64,000 nt of DNA from CAVPLM01 sp963713545 (GTDB lineage Bacteria > Actinomycetota > Thermoleophilia > RBG-16-64-13). The notes beneath the pieces were generated by a model that worked only from the letters and a program-made list of their open reading frames with translations, was not told the DNA's origin and made no database searches. Shown piece by piece: positions 38,420-47,366 of this stretch (within the stretch, counting starts at the first letter, position 1; every line of letters begins with the position of its first letter). A program made the translations under genes and the position numbers. Where the stretch lies: NCBI GenBank assembly GCA_963713545.1, contig CAVQME010000001.1:62001-126000 (forward strand), in the 5' to 3' direction.

Positions 38420-38481
38420 TGATGCGCTCCGCGAGCCGTTAGCCAGGGGATTCTATCGCGCCGCCGGTTCCCCGGCCAGGG

Positions 38482-39780
38482 TCAGAGCGACCGGCAGGGC
38501 TTAGACTCCGCGCCCACTCTCTCCACTTCGGCGCCCAAGGCCCGGAGCTTCTCGTCAAAGCGTTCGTACCCCCGGTCGAGGTGTTGCACCTCCCGTAGCT
38601 CGGTACAGCCCTCCGCCACCAGTCCGGCCGTGGCCAGCGCCGCCGCCGCGCGCAGATCGGGGCAGCGCACTATGGCCCCTGTGAGGGCCCGCTCTCCGTT
38701 CACGACCGCGTGGTTGCCGTCGACGCGTATCTCGGCGCCGAGCCGGATCAGTTCGTCCACGAACCCGAAGCGGCTCTCGAAAACGTTCTCCGTGACCACC
38801 GAGACCCCTTTGGCGATGGACAGCAAGACCATCATCTGCGCCTGCAGATCGGTGGGGAAACCGGGATACGGCAGCGTGGCGACATCTGCCGCCTTGTACG
38901 AGCGCGGATCGCCGCTCGCCGTGATACTACGGGTGTTCTCGTGCACCTGCACTCCGACCGATCGAAGCTTGAACAAGAAAAGCTCCAGGACGTGGGGGCT
39001 GATCCCGGTCACGTCCACTTCCCCGCCTGTGACGGCCCCCGCGATGAGGAACGTTCCCGCTTCTATCCGGTCTCCCAAGACAGTGTGCTCAGCCGGGTGC
39101 ATCTCCTCGACCCCGTTGATGCGCACCGTAGAACTGCCGGCGCCCTCGATATCCGCGCCCATGCTAACCATGAACTTGCAGAGGTCGACGATCTCCGGTT
39201 CCCTGGCTGCGTTCTCCAAGGTGGTGGTCCCTTCTGCCAGCACTGCCGCCATGATCAGGTTCTCGGTGGCACCAACGCTCGGATAGTCGAGGAAGATGTT
39301 GGTCGCGCGGAGCTTCTCGGCCGTCACCTCGACGAAACCATGGTCCGAACGCACCACCCCGCCCATCTCGGCCAGTCCGCGGAGGTGGATGTCGATCTTT
39401 CTCGGCCCCAAGTTGCAGCCGCCCGGCATGGCCACCTTCGCCTGGCCGAACCGGGCCACCAGCGGACCCATGATCTGGATGGAGGCCCGCATGCGCTGCA
39501 CCAGATCGTACGGGGCTACATGCGACTGCACGTCGGTCGTGTCCACGGACATGGTGCCCTCGTCGAACGCGACCACCGCGCCCAGGTACTCGAGCACCTC
39601 CTGCATGGTGCGGACATCCTGGATGTCGGGGACGTTGTGCAAGACGCTGACACCGGGTGCCAGCAACGAGGCAGCCATGAGTTTGAGGGCCGAGTTCTTG
39701 GCCCCGGAGACCACGACGGTACCCGCCAGCCGCCGGCCGCCGCGAACGATGAGACGCGGCTCTCCGGATCGCTCCGTCAT
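38482..39780 (-). CDS. murA: UDP-N-acetylglucosamine 1-carboxyvinyltransferase
   Basis: The 432-residue EPSP-synthase-fold protein has SGAKNSALKLMAASLL and the catalytic Cys122 in MPGGCNLGPRKID. It performs the first committed step of peptidoglycan synthesis. Cys rather than Asp at the active site predicts fosfomycin sensitivity. It starts 3 nt after atpC, so it is probably cotranscribed with the ATP synthase. Confidence 0.96.
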   Translation of the reverse strand: MTERSGEPRLIVRGGRRLAGTVVVSGAKNSALKLMAASLLAPGVSVLHNVPDIQDVRTMQEVLEYLGAVVAFDEGTMSVDTTDVQSHVAPYDLVQRMRASIQIMGPLVARFGQAKVAMPGGCNLGPRKIDIHLRGLAEMGGVVRSDHGFVEVTAEKLRATNIFLDYPSVGATENLIMAAVLAEGTTTLENAAREPEIVDLCKFMVSMGADIEGAGSSTVRINGVEEMHPAEHTVLGDRIEAGTFLIAGAVTGGEVDVTGISPHVLELFLFKLRSVGVQVHENTRSITASGDPRSYKAADVATLPYPGFPTDLQAQMMVLLSIAKGVSVVTENVFESRFGFVDELIRLGAEIRVDGNHAVVNGERALTGAIVRCPDLRAAAALATAGLVAEGCTELREVQHLDRGYERFDEKLRALGAEVERVGAESKPCRSL

Positions 39781-39783
39781 CGA

Positions 39784-40224
39784 TCAGGCCTGCTGGGCGA
39801 CCTTAAGGCGATTGTGGGCCCGGCGGAGCGCCAATTGCTCGCGATACGGGTCCACGTCCTCATCCTCCGGCACAGTGCCTGCGTGGTACATCTCCAGCCG
39901 TTTGGTAGCCCGCTCGACGGCCTTGTCGACCCTGGCAACGTCGATCTTCGAAGCCTCTTCGGCCGCGTCGGCGAGCACGATCACTTTGTTGAACTGCACC
40001 TTAACAAATCCGTCGGCTACGGCAAAGACCAGCCAGGTCCCGTCGCTGGTTAGAGCTCGGAGACGACCGATGGCAAGCTGGGCCACCAGAGGCGCGTGCC
40101 GAGGCAGGATACCCACCTCGCCGGTGATGGCCGGGATCACGACCATCTCGACGTCGCCCTCGAACACGAGGCCGGCCGGCGCCACCAGCTCGAGTCTCAG
40201 TTGGCCGCTGTCCGCCTCAGCCAC
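39784..40224 (-). CDS. atpC: ATP synthase F1 subunit epsilon
   Basis: The 146-residue protein has the N-terminal beta-sandwich (LRLELVAPAGLVFEGDVEMVVIPAITGEVGILPRHAPLV) and a C-terminal helical hairpin. It belongs to the central stalk. It is last of the atp genes, 13 nt after atpD. Confidence 0.95.
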   Translation of the reverse strand: MAEADSGQLRLELVAPAGLVFEGDVEMVVIPAITGEVGILPRHAPLVAQLAIGRLRALTSDGTWLVFAVADGFVKVQFNKVIVLADAAEEASKIDVARVDKAVERATKRLEMYHAGTVPEDEDVDPYREQLALRRAHNRLKVAQQA

Positions 40225-40237
40225 GATCCCACCCCGC

Positions 40238-41737
40238 TTAGGCTACGACCGCGGCTTCAGCCGCCTTGGCCTCTTCGGCCGGCTCGGCCGCTGCGGCAGG
40301 CCCAGCCGCTTCGGCGGCAGTCGTGCCGGTTGCGGTCTGCTGAGAAGCCCGGGCAGTGGCGACTACGTCGTCGATGCTGCCCTGCATGCGGAAGACCTGC
40401 TCGGGCAGGTCGTCGTGCTTACCCTCGAGGATCTCCTTGAAGCTGCGCACCGTCTCCTTGAGGGGCACGAACTTGCCGGGAATGCCGGTGAACTGCTCGG
40501 CCACGAAGAAGGGCTGCGACAGGAACTGCTGGATCTTGCGGGCCCGGCGCACCGTCACTTTGTCTTCGTCGGAGAGCTCGTCCATCCCCAGGATGGCGAT
40601 GATGTCGCGCAGGTCCTTGTAGCGCTGCAGGATCTCCTGCACCTGGGTGGCCACGTCGTAATGCTCGTCGCCCACCACCTGGCGGTCCAGGGCTCGGCTG
40701 GTGGAGTCCAAGGGGTCAACGGCCGGATAGATCCCCATCTCGGAGATCGCTCGGCTGAGCACCGTGGTGGCATCGAGGTGGGCAAAGGTGCCAGCCGGCG
40801 CCGGGTCGGTGAGGTCGTCGGCAGGCACGTAGATGGCCTGGACCGAGGTAACCGATCCGCGCCGTGTGGAGGTGATGCGCTCCTGCAGCTCGCCCATCTC
40901 TGAGGCCAGGGTGGGCTGGTAGCCGACGGCCGAGGGCATGCGGCCGAGCAGGGCCGATACCTCTGACCCAGCCTGGACGAAGCGGAAGATGTTGTCGATG
41001 AACAGCAGTACGTCCTGGCCCATGACATCCCGGAAATACTCCGCCATGGTCAGGGCCGACAGCCCCACACGGAGGCGGGCACCAGGCGGCTCGTTCATCT
41101 GCCCGAACACCATGGCCGTCTTGTTGATGACCCCCGACTCGCTCATCTCCAGGTACAGGTCGTTGCCCTCGCGGGTACGCTCCCCCACGCCGCTGAACAC
41201 CGAGATGCCCCCGTGGTGAGTGGCGATGCTGTGGATGAGCTCCAGGATGACGACGGTCTTGCCCACTCCGGCGCCTCCGAAGAGCCCGACCTTCCCGCCT
41301 TTCACATAGGGGGCGAGGAGATCGATCACCTTGATACCGGTCTCGAGGATCTCGGTGGTGGGTTCAAGCTCTTCAAAGGCAGGTGCCGGCCGGTGGATAG
41401 GCCACCGTTCCGTGTCGGCAGGAAGGGGCTCCTTCTCGTCGATGGGCTCTCCGAGAAGATTGAACAGCCGGCCCAGCGTGGCCTGTCCCACAGGTACGGA
41501 GATGGGCTGCCCGGTATCAGTCACTTCCATCCCCCGGGCGAGGCCGTCGGTGGAGTCCATGGCCACGGCTCTCACCTTGTTGTCCCCCAGGTGCTGCTGG
41601 ACCTCGGCGATGAGGTGGATGCGTCCCGACGCGCCTTCGACATCGATCTCGAGGGCATTGTAGATGCCGGGCAGCACGTCGCCGAACTCCACATCGAGCA
41701 CCGGCCCGATAATCTCCACGATCTTGCCTTTGTTCAT
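40238..41737 (-). CDS. atpD: ATP synthase F1 subunit beta
   Basis: The 499-residue catalytic subunit has Walker A GGAGVGKTVVI (about 155), GERTREGNDLY with the catalytic Glu, and ALLGRMPSAVGYQPTLA. ATG 41737 begins the conserved MNKGKIVEIIGPVLDVEF. Odd feature: an Ala/Glu-rich tail of about 30 residues (TTAAEAAGPAAAAEPAEEAK) after the usual C terminus. Confidence 0.97.
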   Translation of the reverse strand: MNKGKIVEIIGPVLDVEFGDVLPGIYNALEIDVEGASGRIHLIAEVQQHLGDNKVRAVAMDSTDGLARGMEVTDTGQPISVPVGQATLGRLFNLLGEPIDEKEPLPADTERWPIHRPAPAFEELEPTTEILETGIKVIDLLAPYVKGGKVGLFGGAGVGKTVVILELIHSIATHHGGISVFSGVGERTREGNDLYLEMSESGVINKTAMVFGQMNEPPGARLRVGLSALTMAEYFRDVMGQDVLLFIDNIFRFVQAGSEVSALLGRMPSAVGYQPTLASEMGELQERITSTRRGSVTSVQAIYVPADDLTDPAPAGTFAHLDATTVLSRAISEMGIYPAVDPLDSTSRALDRQVVGDEHYDVATQVQEILQRYKDLRDIIAILGMDELSDEDKVTVRRARKIQQFLSQPFFVAEQFTGIPGKFVPLKETVRSFKEILEGKHDDLPEQVFRMQGSIDDVVATARASQQTATGTTAAEAAGPAAAAEPAEEAKAAEAAVVA

Positions 41738-41757
41738 CGCCTTCTCACGTCCTCCTT

Positions 41758-42648
41758 CTATCCTGACAGTGCGTCGGCACCCGCCACCACGTCCAGGATC
41801 TCCTGAGTGATAGACCACTGGCGCACCCGGTTCATGGCTAGGGTCAGGTCGTCGATCATCTCGTCGGCGGCTTCCGAGGCGTTGCGCATGGCCGTCATCC
41901 GAGCCCCGTGCTCACTGGCCAAGCTCTCGAGGATCGCCCGATAGATGCTGATCTCCACGTAGGAGGGCAGCAGGTCCGCCAAGATGGTCTCGGGCGACGG
42001 CTCGAATATGAAATCCATGTGCGCCCGGGCGTCGGGCGGGACGTACAGGCTGGTGATCTCTTCCTGGATGGGCAGGATCACTTGGTCGATGACGTACTGC
42101 TCCATCGGGCTTACGAAACGGTTGAATATCAGGTGCACCCGGTCGATCGTTCCGGTCGAGTAGCGCCGTATCACGCCATTCGCCAGCGCCTGTGCCTCGA
42201 TGAAAGCGGTGCGATCGGTCACGTCGAGGTAGGCCTTGTCGAGCCTGTAACCGTGAAAGCGAACCGTGCCCACCCCTTTGCGGCCCATCACGACCAGGTC
42301 GTTGTCGACCCCCTGAGCCGTGTACTGGTCTACTCGCTCCAGGGCCCGTCGGATGATGTTGGAGTTGAACGCGCCACACAGGCCCCGGTCGGCGGTGAGT
42401 GCGATCACCGCCACCTTCCTGATCTCACCGTGGTCTTTGAGCAGCGGATTCAGGCTGAGGTCGACCTGCAAGTAGCGCGTGATCTGGCCGATGAACTCGA
42501 GCATGTTGAGAGCGTAGGGGCGGGCTGCTTCGATGCGCAGTTGGGCGCGCCGCAGGCGCGCCATCGCGACCATCTCCATGGCCTTGGTGATCTTCCTCGT
42601 GCTCTGGACCGAGGCGATCCGCCGGCGTATCTCTCGCTGGGAGGCCAT
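41758..42648 (-). CDS. atpG: ATP synthase F1 subunit gamma
   Basis: The 296-residue rotor subunit has conserved N-terminal REIRRRIASVQSTRKITKAMEMVA, central DRGLCGAFNSNIIRRA and C-terminal MRNASEAADEMIDDLTLAMNRVRQWSITQEI. It lies 6 nt after atpA. Confidence 0.96.
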   Translation of the reverse strand: MASQREIRRRIASVQSTRKITKAMEMVAMARLRRAQLRIEAARPYALNMLEFIGQITRYLQVDLSLNPLLKDHGEIRKVAVIALTADRGLCGAFNSNIIRRALERVDQYTAQGVDNDLVVMGRKGVGTVRFHGYRLDKAYLDVTDRTAFIEAQALANGVIRRYSTGTIDRVHLIFNRFVSPMEQYVIDQVILPIQEEITSLYVPPDARAHMDFIFEPSPETILADLLPSYVEISIYRAILESLASEHGARMTAMRNASEAADEMIDDLTLAMNRVRQWSITQEILDVVAGADALSG

Positions 42649-42654
42649 CTGGTC

Positions 42655-44178
42655 CTAGAGAATGGTCTCGTCGACCGACCAGATCTCTTTGAACGCCTCG
42701 ATCGAGCCGCGCAGCTTGGCTTCCGTGTCGGCACTCAGATCCTTGGTCGACGCGATCTCGGCGCCGATCTCGGGGTTCTGGACCCGCAGATGCTCGCGAA
42801 GGGCCGCGTTGAAACGGGAGACATCGGCCACCGCCACATCGTCGGCATAGCCGTGCGTGGTGGAGTAGATGATCATCACCTGCTCCTGGACCGGCCAGGG
42901 CACGTATTGCGGCTGGTTCAACGCAGCCACCAGCCGTTCCCCCCGGGCCAGGCTCTTCTGGGTCTCCACGTCGAGCTCCGACCCGAACTTGGCAAAGGCC
43001 TCCAACTCACGGTACTGGGAGAGATCGAGCCTGAGCGAGCCGGCCACTTTCTTCATGGCTTTGATCTGTGCGTTCCCTCCCACCCGGGAGACCGAGATAC
43101 CCACGTTGATGGCCGGACGGATGCCCGAATAGAACAGGTCGCTCTCCAGGAAGATCTGGCCGTCGGTGATGGAGATCACGTTCGTCGGGATATAGGCGGA
43201 TACGTCGCCCGCCTGGGTCTCGATCACGGGCAGGGCGGTCAGCGAGCCACCCCCCTCAGTGTCGCTCAACTTGCAGGCCCGCTCGAGCAGGCGGCTGTGC
43301 AGGTAGAAGATGTCGCCCGGGAAGGCCTCGCGGCCGGGAGGACGCCGCAGCAGAAGAGACATCTGCCGATAGGAGTCGGCGTGCTTGGTGAGGTCGTCGT
43401 AGATGCAGAGCGCGTGGCGGCCCGAGTACGTGAAGTACTCGCCCATGGCGGCACCCGCATAGGGAGCGATGTAACGCATGGGAGCTGAGGTCGAGGCCGG
43501 CGCCATGATGACTATGGTGTAGTCCATGGCCCCGTGTTCTTCCAGTTTGGCGACCAAACCGGCCACGGTGGAGGCCTTCTGCCCGATGGCCACGTAGATG
43601 CAGATCACATCCTGGCCCTTTTGGTTGATGATCGTATCCACGGCGATTGCCGTCTTGCCCGTGCCCCGATCGCCGATGATGAGCTCGCGCTGTCCGCGCC
43701 CGATGGGGATCATGGAATCGATGGCCTTGATGCCGGTCTGCAGGGGCTCTTTCACCGGCTGCCTGCGAATGACGCCCGGGGCTTTGAACTCCACCGGGCG
43801 AGACTCGGTGGTCTCGATCGGTCCCTTGTCGTCGAGGGGGACCCCCAGAGGGTTGATCACCCGACCGACGAGGGCCTCGCCCACCGGCACCTGGATGACT
43901 CGACCGGTGCGCTTGACCTGGTCGCCCTCCTTGATGAGGGTGTCTTCTCCCATGAGCACGGCGCCGACGCTGTCCTCTTCCAGGTTGAGCACCAAGCCCA
44001 TGACGCCGTGGGGCAGCTCGAGCATCTCAGAGGCTACAGCGTTCTCGAGCCCCTGGATCCGGGCCACGCCGTCACCTACTTGCACGACGGTGCCCACCTC
44101 CTGGATGTCGACGCCCGCTTCGTAACTCTGGATGCGGGATTTAAGGACGCTGGTAATCTCCTCAGGACGCAGCTTCAA
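42655..44178 (-). CDS. atpA: ATP synthase F1 subunit alpha
   Basis: The 507-residue subunit has Walker A GDRGTGKTAIA (about 170), N-terminal RPEEITSVLKSRIQSYEAG, and SLLLRRPPGREAFPGDIFYLHSRLLERA with the arginine finger region downstream. It forms the non-catalytic part of the hexamer. It overlaps atpH by 17 nt. Confidence 0.97.
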   Translation of the reverse strand: MKLRPEEITSVLKSRIQSYEAGVDIQEVGTVVQVGDGVARIQGLENAVASEMLELPHGVMGLVLNLEEDSVGAVLMGEDTLIKEGDQVKRTGRVIQVPVGEALVGRVINPLGVPLDDKGPIETTESRPVEFKAPGVIRRQPVKEPLQTGIKAIDSMIPIGRGQRELIIGDRGTGKTAIAVDTIINQKGQDVICIYVAIGQKASTVAGLVAKLEEHGAMDYTIVIMAPASTSAPMRYIAPYAGAAMGEYFTYSGRHALCIYDDLTKHADSYRQMSLLLRRPPGREAFPGDIFYLHSRLLERACKLSDTEGGGSLTALPVIETQAGDVSAYIPTNVISITDGQIFLESDLFYSGIRPAINVGISVSRVGGNAQIKAMKKVAGSLRLDLSQYRELEAFAKFGSELDVETQKSLARGERLVAALNQPQYVPWPVQEQVMIIYSTTHGYADDVAVADVSRFNAALREHLRVQNPEIGAEIASTKDLSADTEAKLRGSIEAFKEIWSVDETIL

Positions 44179-44734
44179 CTGAACCCTCCAAGCTTGCCAT
44201 AGGGGTGATCAACAATTCGCGCAGTCGTTCCAGGCGGTGGCGCACGCTCGCATCGGCTACCCGGTCGCCGATGCGCAACCGGAGGCCTCCGAGAATCTCC
44301 TTGTCCACCGTCAGAGTCAACTCAACAGTCTTGTGCAGCGAGGACTCTATCTTGGCCCGAAGCGCCTCCTGCAGGGGAGCGGTGAGAGGCACGGCCGTCA
44401 CCACCTCCACGTGCACGACCCCTTGCGCCTCTTCCACCAGTTGGACGAAGGCCCTGAAGACGGCGGCCAGTTCGCTCTCCCGGCCCTTGTCAACCAGGAG
44501 ACGGAGGAGGTTCCTGAACAACTCGTCGCCTCCCTCGGTCAGCTCCATGAGGACCTGCGTCTTGCGCACGTCCGATATCTCTTCGGCCACCAGGAACTTC
44601 CGGAACTCGGCCGAAGCTTCCATCGCCTGGACGAGCGCGCCCAGGTCGCGCCTGACCTGCTCCACCCGGCCTTCTTCCTCCGCGGCCTGGTAGAGCGCCG
44701 TCGCATAGACTCGTGCGATCTTGCCTTCGCTCAT
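44162..44734 (-). CDS. atpH: ATP synthase F1 subunit delta
   Basis: The 190-residue OSCP/delta protein has an N-terminal six-helix domain (IARVYATALYQAAEEEGRVEQVRRDL) and the C-terminal conserved VDKEILGGLRLRIGDRVADASVRHRLERL. It connects F1 to the b-subunit stator. Located between atpF and atpA. Confidence 0.95.
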   Translation of the reverse strand: MSEGKIARVYATALYQAAEEEGRVEQVRRDLGALVQAMEASAEFRKFLVAEEISDVRKTQVLMELTEGGDELFRNLLRLLVDKGRESELAAVFRAFVQLVEEAQGVVHVEVVTAVPLTAPLQEALRAKIESSLHKTVELTLTVDKEILGGLRLRIGDRVADASVRHRLERLRELLITPMASLEGSVEAAS

Positions 44735-44755
44735 GGGGGCTCTGGTCGTCCTCTT

Positions 44756-45262
44756 CTAGTTCTCGCTGATCTTGCTCAGGTCGATCTCGTTGATGGCTTC
44801 CTTTATGAGACGGAGTTGATCGTCTCCCGAGAGACCGGTGCGGGCTACCTTCTCAGTCGCGGCGACGGTGAGGTCGGCCACTTCCTCACGGATCTTCTGC
44901 AGCGCCTGGTTGGTGTCGCGCTCTATCTGCTGGCGGGCTCTGGCCAGGGTGGCTTCGGCCTGGACCCGAGCCTCCTCCAGTACTTCCGCCTTGGTAGATT
45001 CGCCCGCCTTGCGGGCCCGGTCGATGATGGTGGTCGCTTCCTCTCGAGCTTCGGACAGTTGCTGCTTATAGTTGGCTAGCAGCTCCTGCGCTTCGTCGCG
45101 CAGCCTCTCCGCCTCATGGATGGACTGATGGATCTCGTCCTGCCGCTTCTGCTGCAGCCGTATGAGCGGGTTGTAGGCGAACTTGTACAGGAGCCCGACC
45201 AGGAGCAAGAACGTGATCAATGACCAGAGGAAAAGCCCTGGGCTGATTTCAAATATTTCCAT
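44756..45262 (-). CDS. atpF: ATP synthase Fo subunit b
   Basis: The 168-residue protein has an N-terminal TM helix (LFLWSLITFLLLVGLLYKFAY, about 10-30) followed by a long charged coiled coil (about 35-150). It is the peripheral stalk. Only one b-type gene is present. Confidence 0.95.
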   Translation of the reverse strand: MEIFEISPGLFLWSLITFLLLVGLLYKFAYNPLIRLQQKRQDEIHQSIHEAERLRDEAQELLANYKQQLSEAREEATTIIDRARKAGESTKAEVLEEARVQAEATLARARQQIERDTNQALQKIREEVADLTVAATEKVARTGLSGDDQLRLIKEAINEIDLSKISEN

Positions 45263-45322
45263 GCCAGACCTATACGTCCATTTTCACGAGGGCAGCCGCG
45301 AATCGCGGCGCACACTCTCCTC

Positions 45323-45553
45323 TCAAGCCACGAACAGTAGGATGATAGAGATAACGAACGCGTACAAGGCGAGGGCTTCGGTCATGCCGGCGCCGATGAT
45401 CATCGCCGTCCGGATGTCACCGGAAGCCTCCGGCTGCCGGGCTATTCCCTCGGTGGCCCCCTTCGTGAGCAGACCGATGCCGATGCCTGGCCCAACGGCA
45501 GCGAGGCCCATACCGAGGCCGGCGGCAAGCATTTTTGCAGTCTCAGCGTCCAA
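45323..45553 (-). CDS. atpE: ATP synthase Fo subunit c
   Basis: The 76-residue hairpin of two TM helices has the polar loop ARQPEAS and the ion-binding Glu in GAGMTEALALYAFV. The Na+-type signature (Gln in helix 1, and Thr or Ser after the Glu) is absent: helix 1 reads GPGIGIG and the Glu is followed by Ala. H+ coupling is therefore expected. Confidence 0.95.
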   Translation of the reverse strand: MDAETAKMLAAGLGMGLAAVGPGIGIGLLTKGATEGIARQPEASGDIRTAMIIGAGMTEALALYAFVISIILLFVA

Positions 45554-45588
45554 AACATCCTCCTTAGTTCGACGGGGTCCGGATAGAC

Positions 45589-46383
45589 CTAGTGTCCCGC
45601 ATAAATGGCACCTTCGATGTAGACAGCGGACAAGAGCGAGAAGATATACGCCTGTAGAAACGCCACGAAAATCTCAAAGGCCATCATGATGACGATGAAC
45701 AACGACGCCGGGATGAACACGATGGCCGATGCGAATTCGAGGATCAACCCCAGCATCACGAGAATGACGAGGTGCCCGGCGACGGTATTGCCGAAGAGCC
45801 GGACTGAAAGGGAGAGCGGGCGGAAGAGCTCCCCCACCAGATGCACGATGAAGAATATACCGTTCAGCGGTGTAGCCAGAGCTTTGGGGATCCCCGCGGG
45901 CAGCAACCACGAGCGCACGTAGCCGCGTGCCCCATGATTATGGACTCCCTGGTACTGAGTCACGAAAAAGACCACGATGGCCATGCCGAAGGTCACGTTG
46001 ATGTTGGCCGTCGGTGTGTAGGGCTTGAGCGCGATAGGTTTGGGGATAAGCCCGATCAGGTTGGTGACCAGGATGAACACGAAGAGGGTGAGGATCAGGT
46101 AGTAGTACTTTCGTCCCTTCTCTCCTATCTGCCCGGTCAAGTGCCCTCTCCCGAAGTTGAGGAGGATCTCCGCCAGGGTCTGGAGTTTCTCGGGTTCTTT
46201 CCGCGCCCTCTTCGCGGCGATGAAGAAGAGCACGAACACCACCACGGCAGAAATCCAAAGGTAGATGACCGCGTTGGTGATGGAGAGGTCAAATGGACCG
46301 ATCTTGGGGATCGGGACGACCGTCTGGATGCCCAGCTCGTTGAGAGCCTCGACGACCTTACTGGTTGCTTCCTCAGCCGCCAA
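45589..46383 (-). CDS. atpB: ATP synthase Fo subunit a
   Basis: The 264-residue multi-TM protein has LIGLIPKP and LSLSVRLFGNTVAGHLVI with the essential Arg in helix 4, and FVAFLQAYIFSLLSAVYI near the C terminus. It forms the proton half-channels. It overlaps the upstream atpI-like gene by 11 nt. Confidence 0.96.
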   Translation of the reverse strand: MAAEEATSKVVEALNELGIQTVVPIPKIGPFDLSITNAVIYLWISAVVVFVLFFIAAKRARKEPEKLQTLAEILLNFGRGHLTGQIGEKGRKYYYLILTLFVFILVTNLIGLIPKPIALKPYTPTANINVTFGMAIVVFFVTQYQGVHNHGARGYVRSWLLPAGIPKALATPLNGIFFIVHLVGELFRPLSLSVRLFGNTVAGHLVILVMLGLILEFASAIVFIPASLFIVIMMAFEIFVAFLQAYIFSLLSAVYIEGAIYAGH

Positions 46384-46687
46384 TGACGCCTCCCTCGGAT
46401 CCCGTTCCGCGCGCCGCCTTATCGCGTTTGGCTTTTGCGAGGGACCGCTGGATACCGACCGCGGTCAGGACCGTGTAAAGGACGACAAAGGCCACAGCGA
46501 CTGCGACAATATTGAGCTTGGTGAACAGAGCAAGCAGTATGAGGATTAACGCGAACAAGGAGAGCCGTATCAGGAACCCGAAGGCTGTCAGGGCAGTCGC
46601 GAGAGTGGGCGAACGCTTGCTCATCAACAGTTGGTAACGCAGAAACGCGACCTCGTACACCACGGCCAGACCAAGACCTATAGCCAC
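46373..46687 (-). CDS. ATP synthase subunit I-like membrane protein
   Basis: The small protein (104 residues from GTG 46687) has about three to four TM helices and a basic, Gly-rich C-terminal tail. It is placed directly before atpB, as is usual for AtpI-family proteins, which assist c-ring assembly or Mg2+ supply. A good Shine-Dalgarno, GGGAGG (46714-46719), lies 5 nt before an in-frame CTG (46706-46708), so the true start may be that CTG, adding LGLTLIS to the first TM helix. Confidence 0.8.
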   Translation of the reverse strand: MAIGLGLAVVYEVAFLRYQLLMSKRSPTLATALTAFGFLIRLSLFALILILLALFTKLNIVAVAVAFVVLYTVLTAVGIQRSLAKAKRDKAARGTGSEGGVIGG

Positions 46688-46846
46688 AGATATCAGCGTC
46701 AGTCCCAGAACACCCTCCCAATCAACCTATCGACCCCCAGCAAAAAAAGCAGACTATCATCCGCGGAAACCGATATCAAATCGTAGAGCGCCCCTACCTC
46801 CGGCCGACCACTATGCCGGTCCCTCGCTTGCAAGTGCGTCAGCCCG

Positions 46847-46875
46847 ATTATAGACAATGTTATCGGCAATCGCAA
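46847..46875 (-). promoter_or_regulatory. Promoter of the atp operon
   Basis: -35 TTGCGA (46870-46875) and a perfect -10 TATAAT (46847-46852) are separated by 17 nt on the minus strand. The leader to the atpI-like gene is about 130 nt and contains a T7 run near 46740. Confidence 0.75.
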
Positions 46876-46892
46876 GAAACGATATGGAGTTT

Positions 46893-47366
46893 TCAGCTGA
46901 CGTGCACCAGCCTCGTGCCGGCCTCCTCGAACACCTCCAGGGCGAGAGCATCCGGATAGGCTCCCTGGAAGTACACCGCCATCACTTCTGCATTCACCAG
47001 CATCTTGGCACACAACACGCACGGCTGATGCGTGCAGTAGAGCTCGGCCCCGTTTATGGCCACTCCGTGATATGCCGCCTGGATGATGGCGTTCTGCTCG
47101 GCATGCAGGCCGCGACACAGCTCATGATGCTCTCCCGAGGGTATCCCCAGTTCGTCGCGCAGACAGCCCCGCTCGCTGCAGTGGCGTATCCCTCGAGGAA
47201 CACCGTTGTATCCAGTGGCGAGTATCTGGCGGTTCTTCACTAGGACCGCTCCCACTCGCCGGCGGAGGCAACTCGACCGGGTGGAGACCACCCGGGCGAT
47301 CTCCATGAAGTAGGCCTCCCAGTCCGGGCGAGCCCGCGGATCCGGCCTCTCAACCGGACCAGGCAT
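46893..47366 (-). CDS. Deoxycytidylate/cytidine deaminase family protein (ComEB-like)
   Basis: The 157-residue protein has zinc-dependent deaminase motifs HAEQNAI (His and catalytic Glu) and PCVLCAK (two Cys), plus the family insertion CSERGCLRDELGIPSGEHHELC found in dCMP deaminases. It deaminates dCMP to dUMP, supplying thymidylate synthesis, which fits thyX in the same cluster. ATG 47366 overlaps the glyA stop (TGATG). Confidence 0.93.
   Translation of the reverse strand: MPGPVERPDPRARPDWEAYFMEIARVVSTRSSCLRRRVGAVLVKNRQILATGYNGVPRGIRHCSERGCLRDELGIPSGEHHELCRGLHAEQNAIIQAAYHGVAINGAELYCTHQPCVLCAKMLVNAEVMAVYFQGAYPDALALEVFEEAGTRLVHVS

Noticed and set aside
39296..43488. Long plus-strand open frames (up to 535 codons) opposite the atp genes and murA
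   Set aside because: The minus strand encodes complete ATP synthase subunits and MurA. The plus-strand translations are compositionally biased, with no start context.
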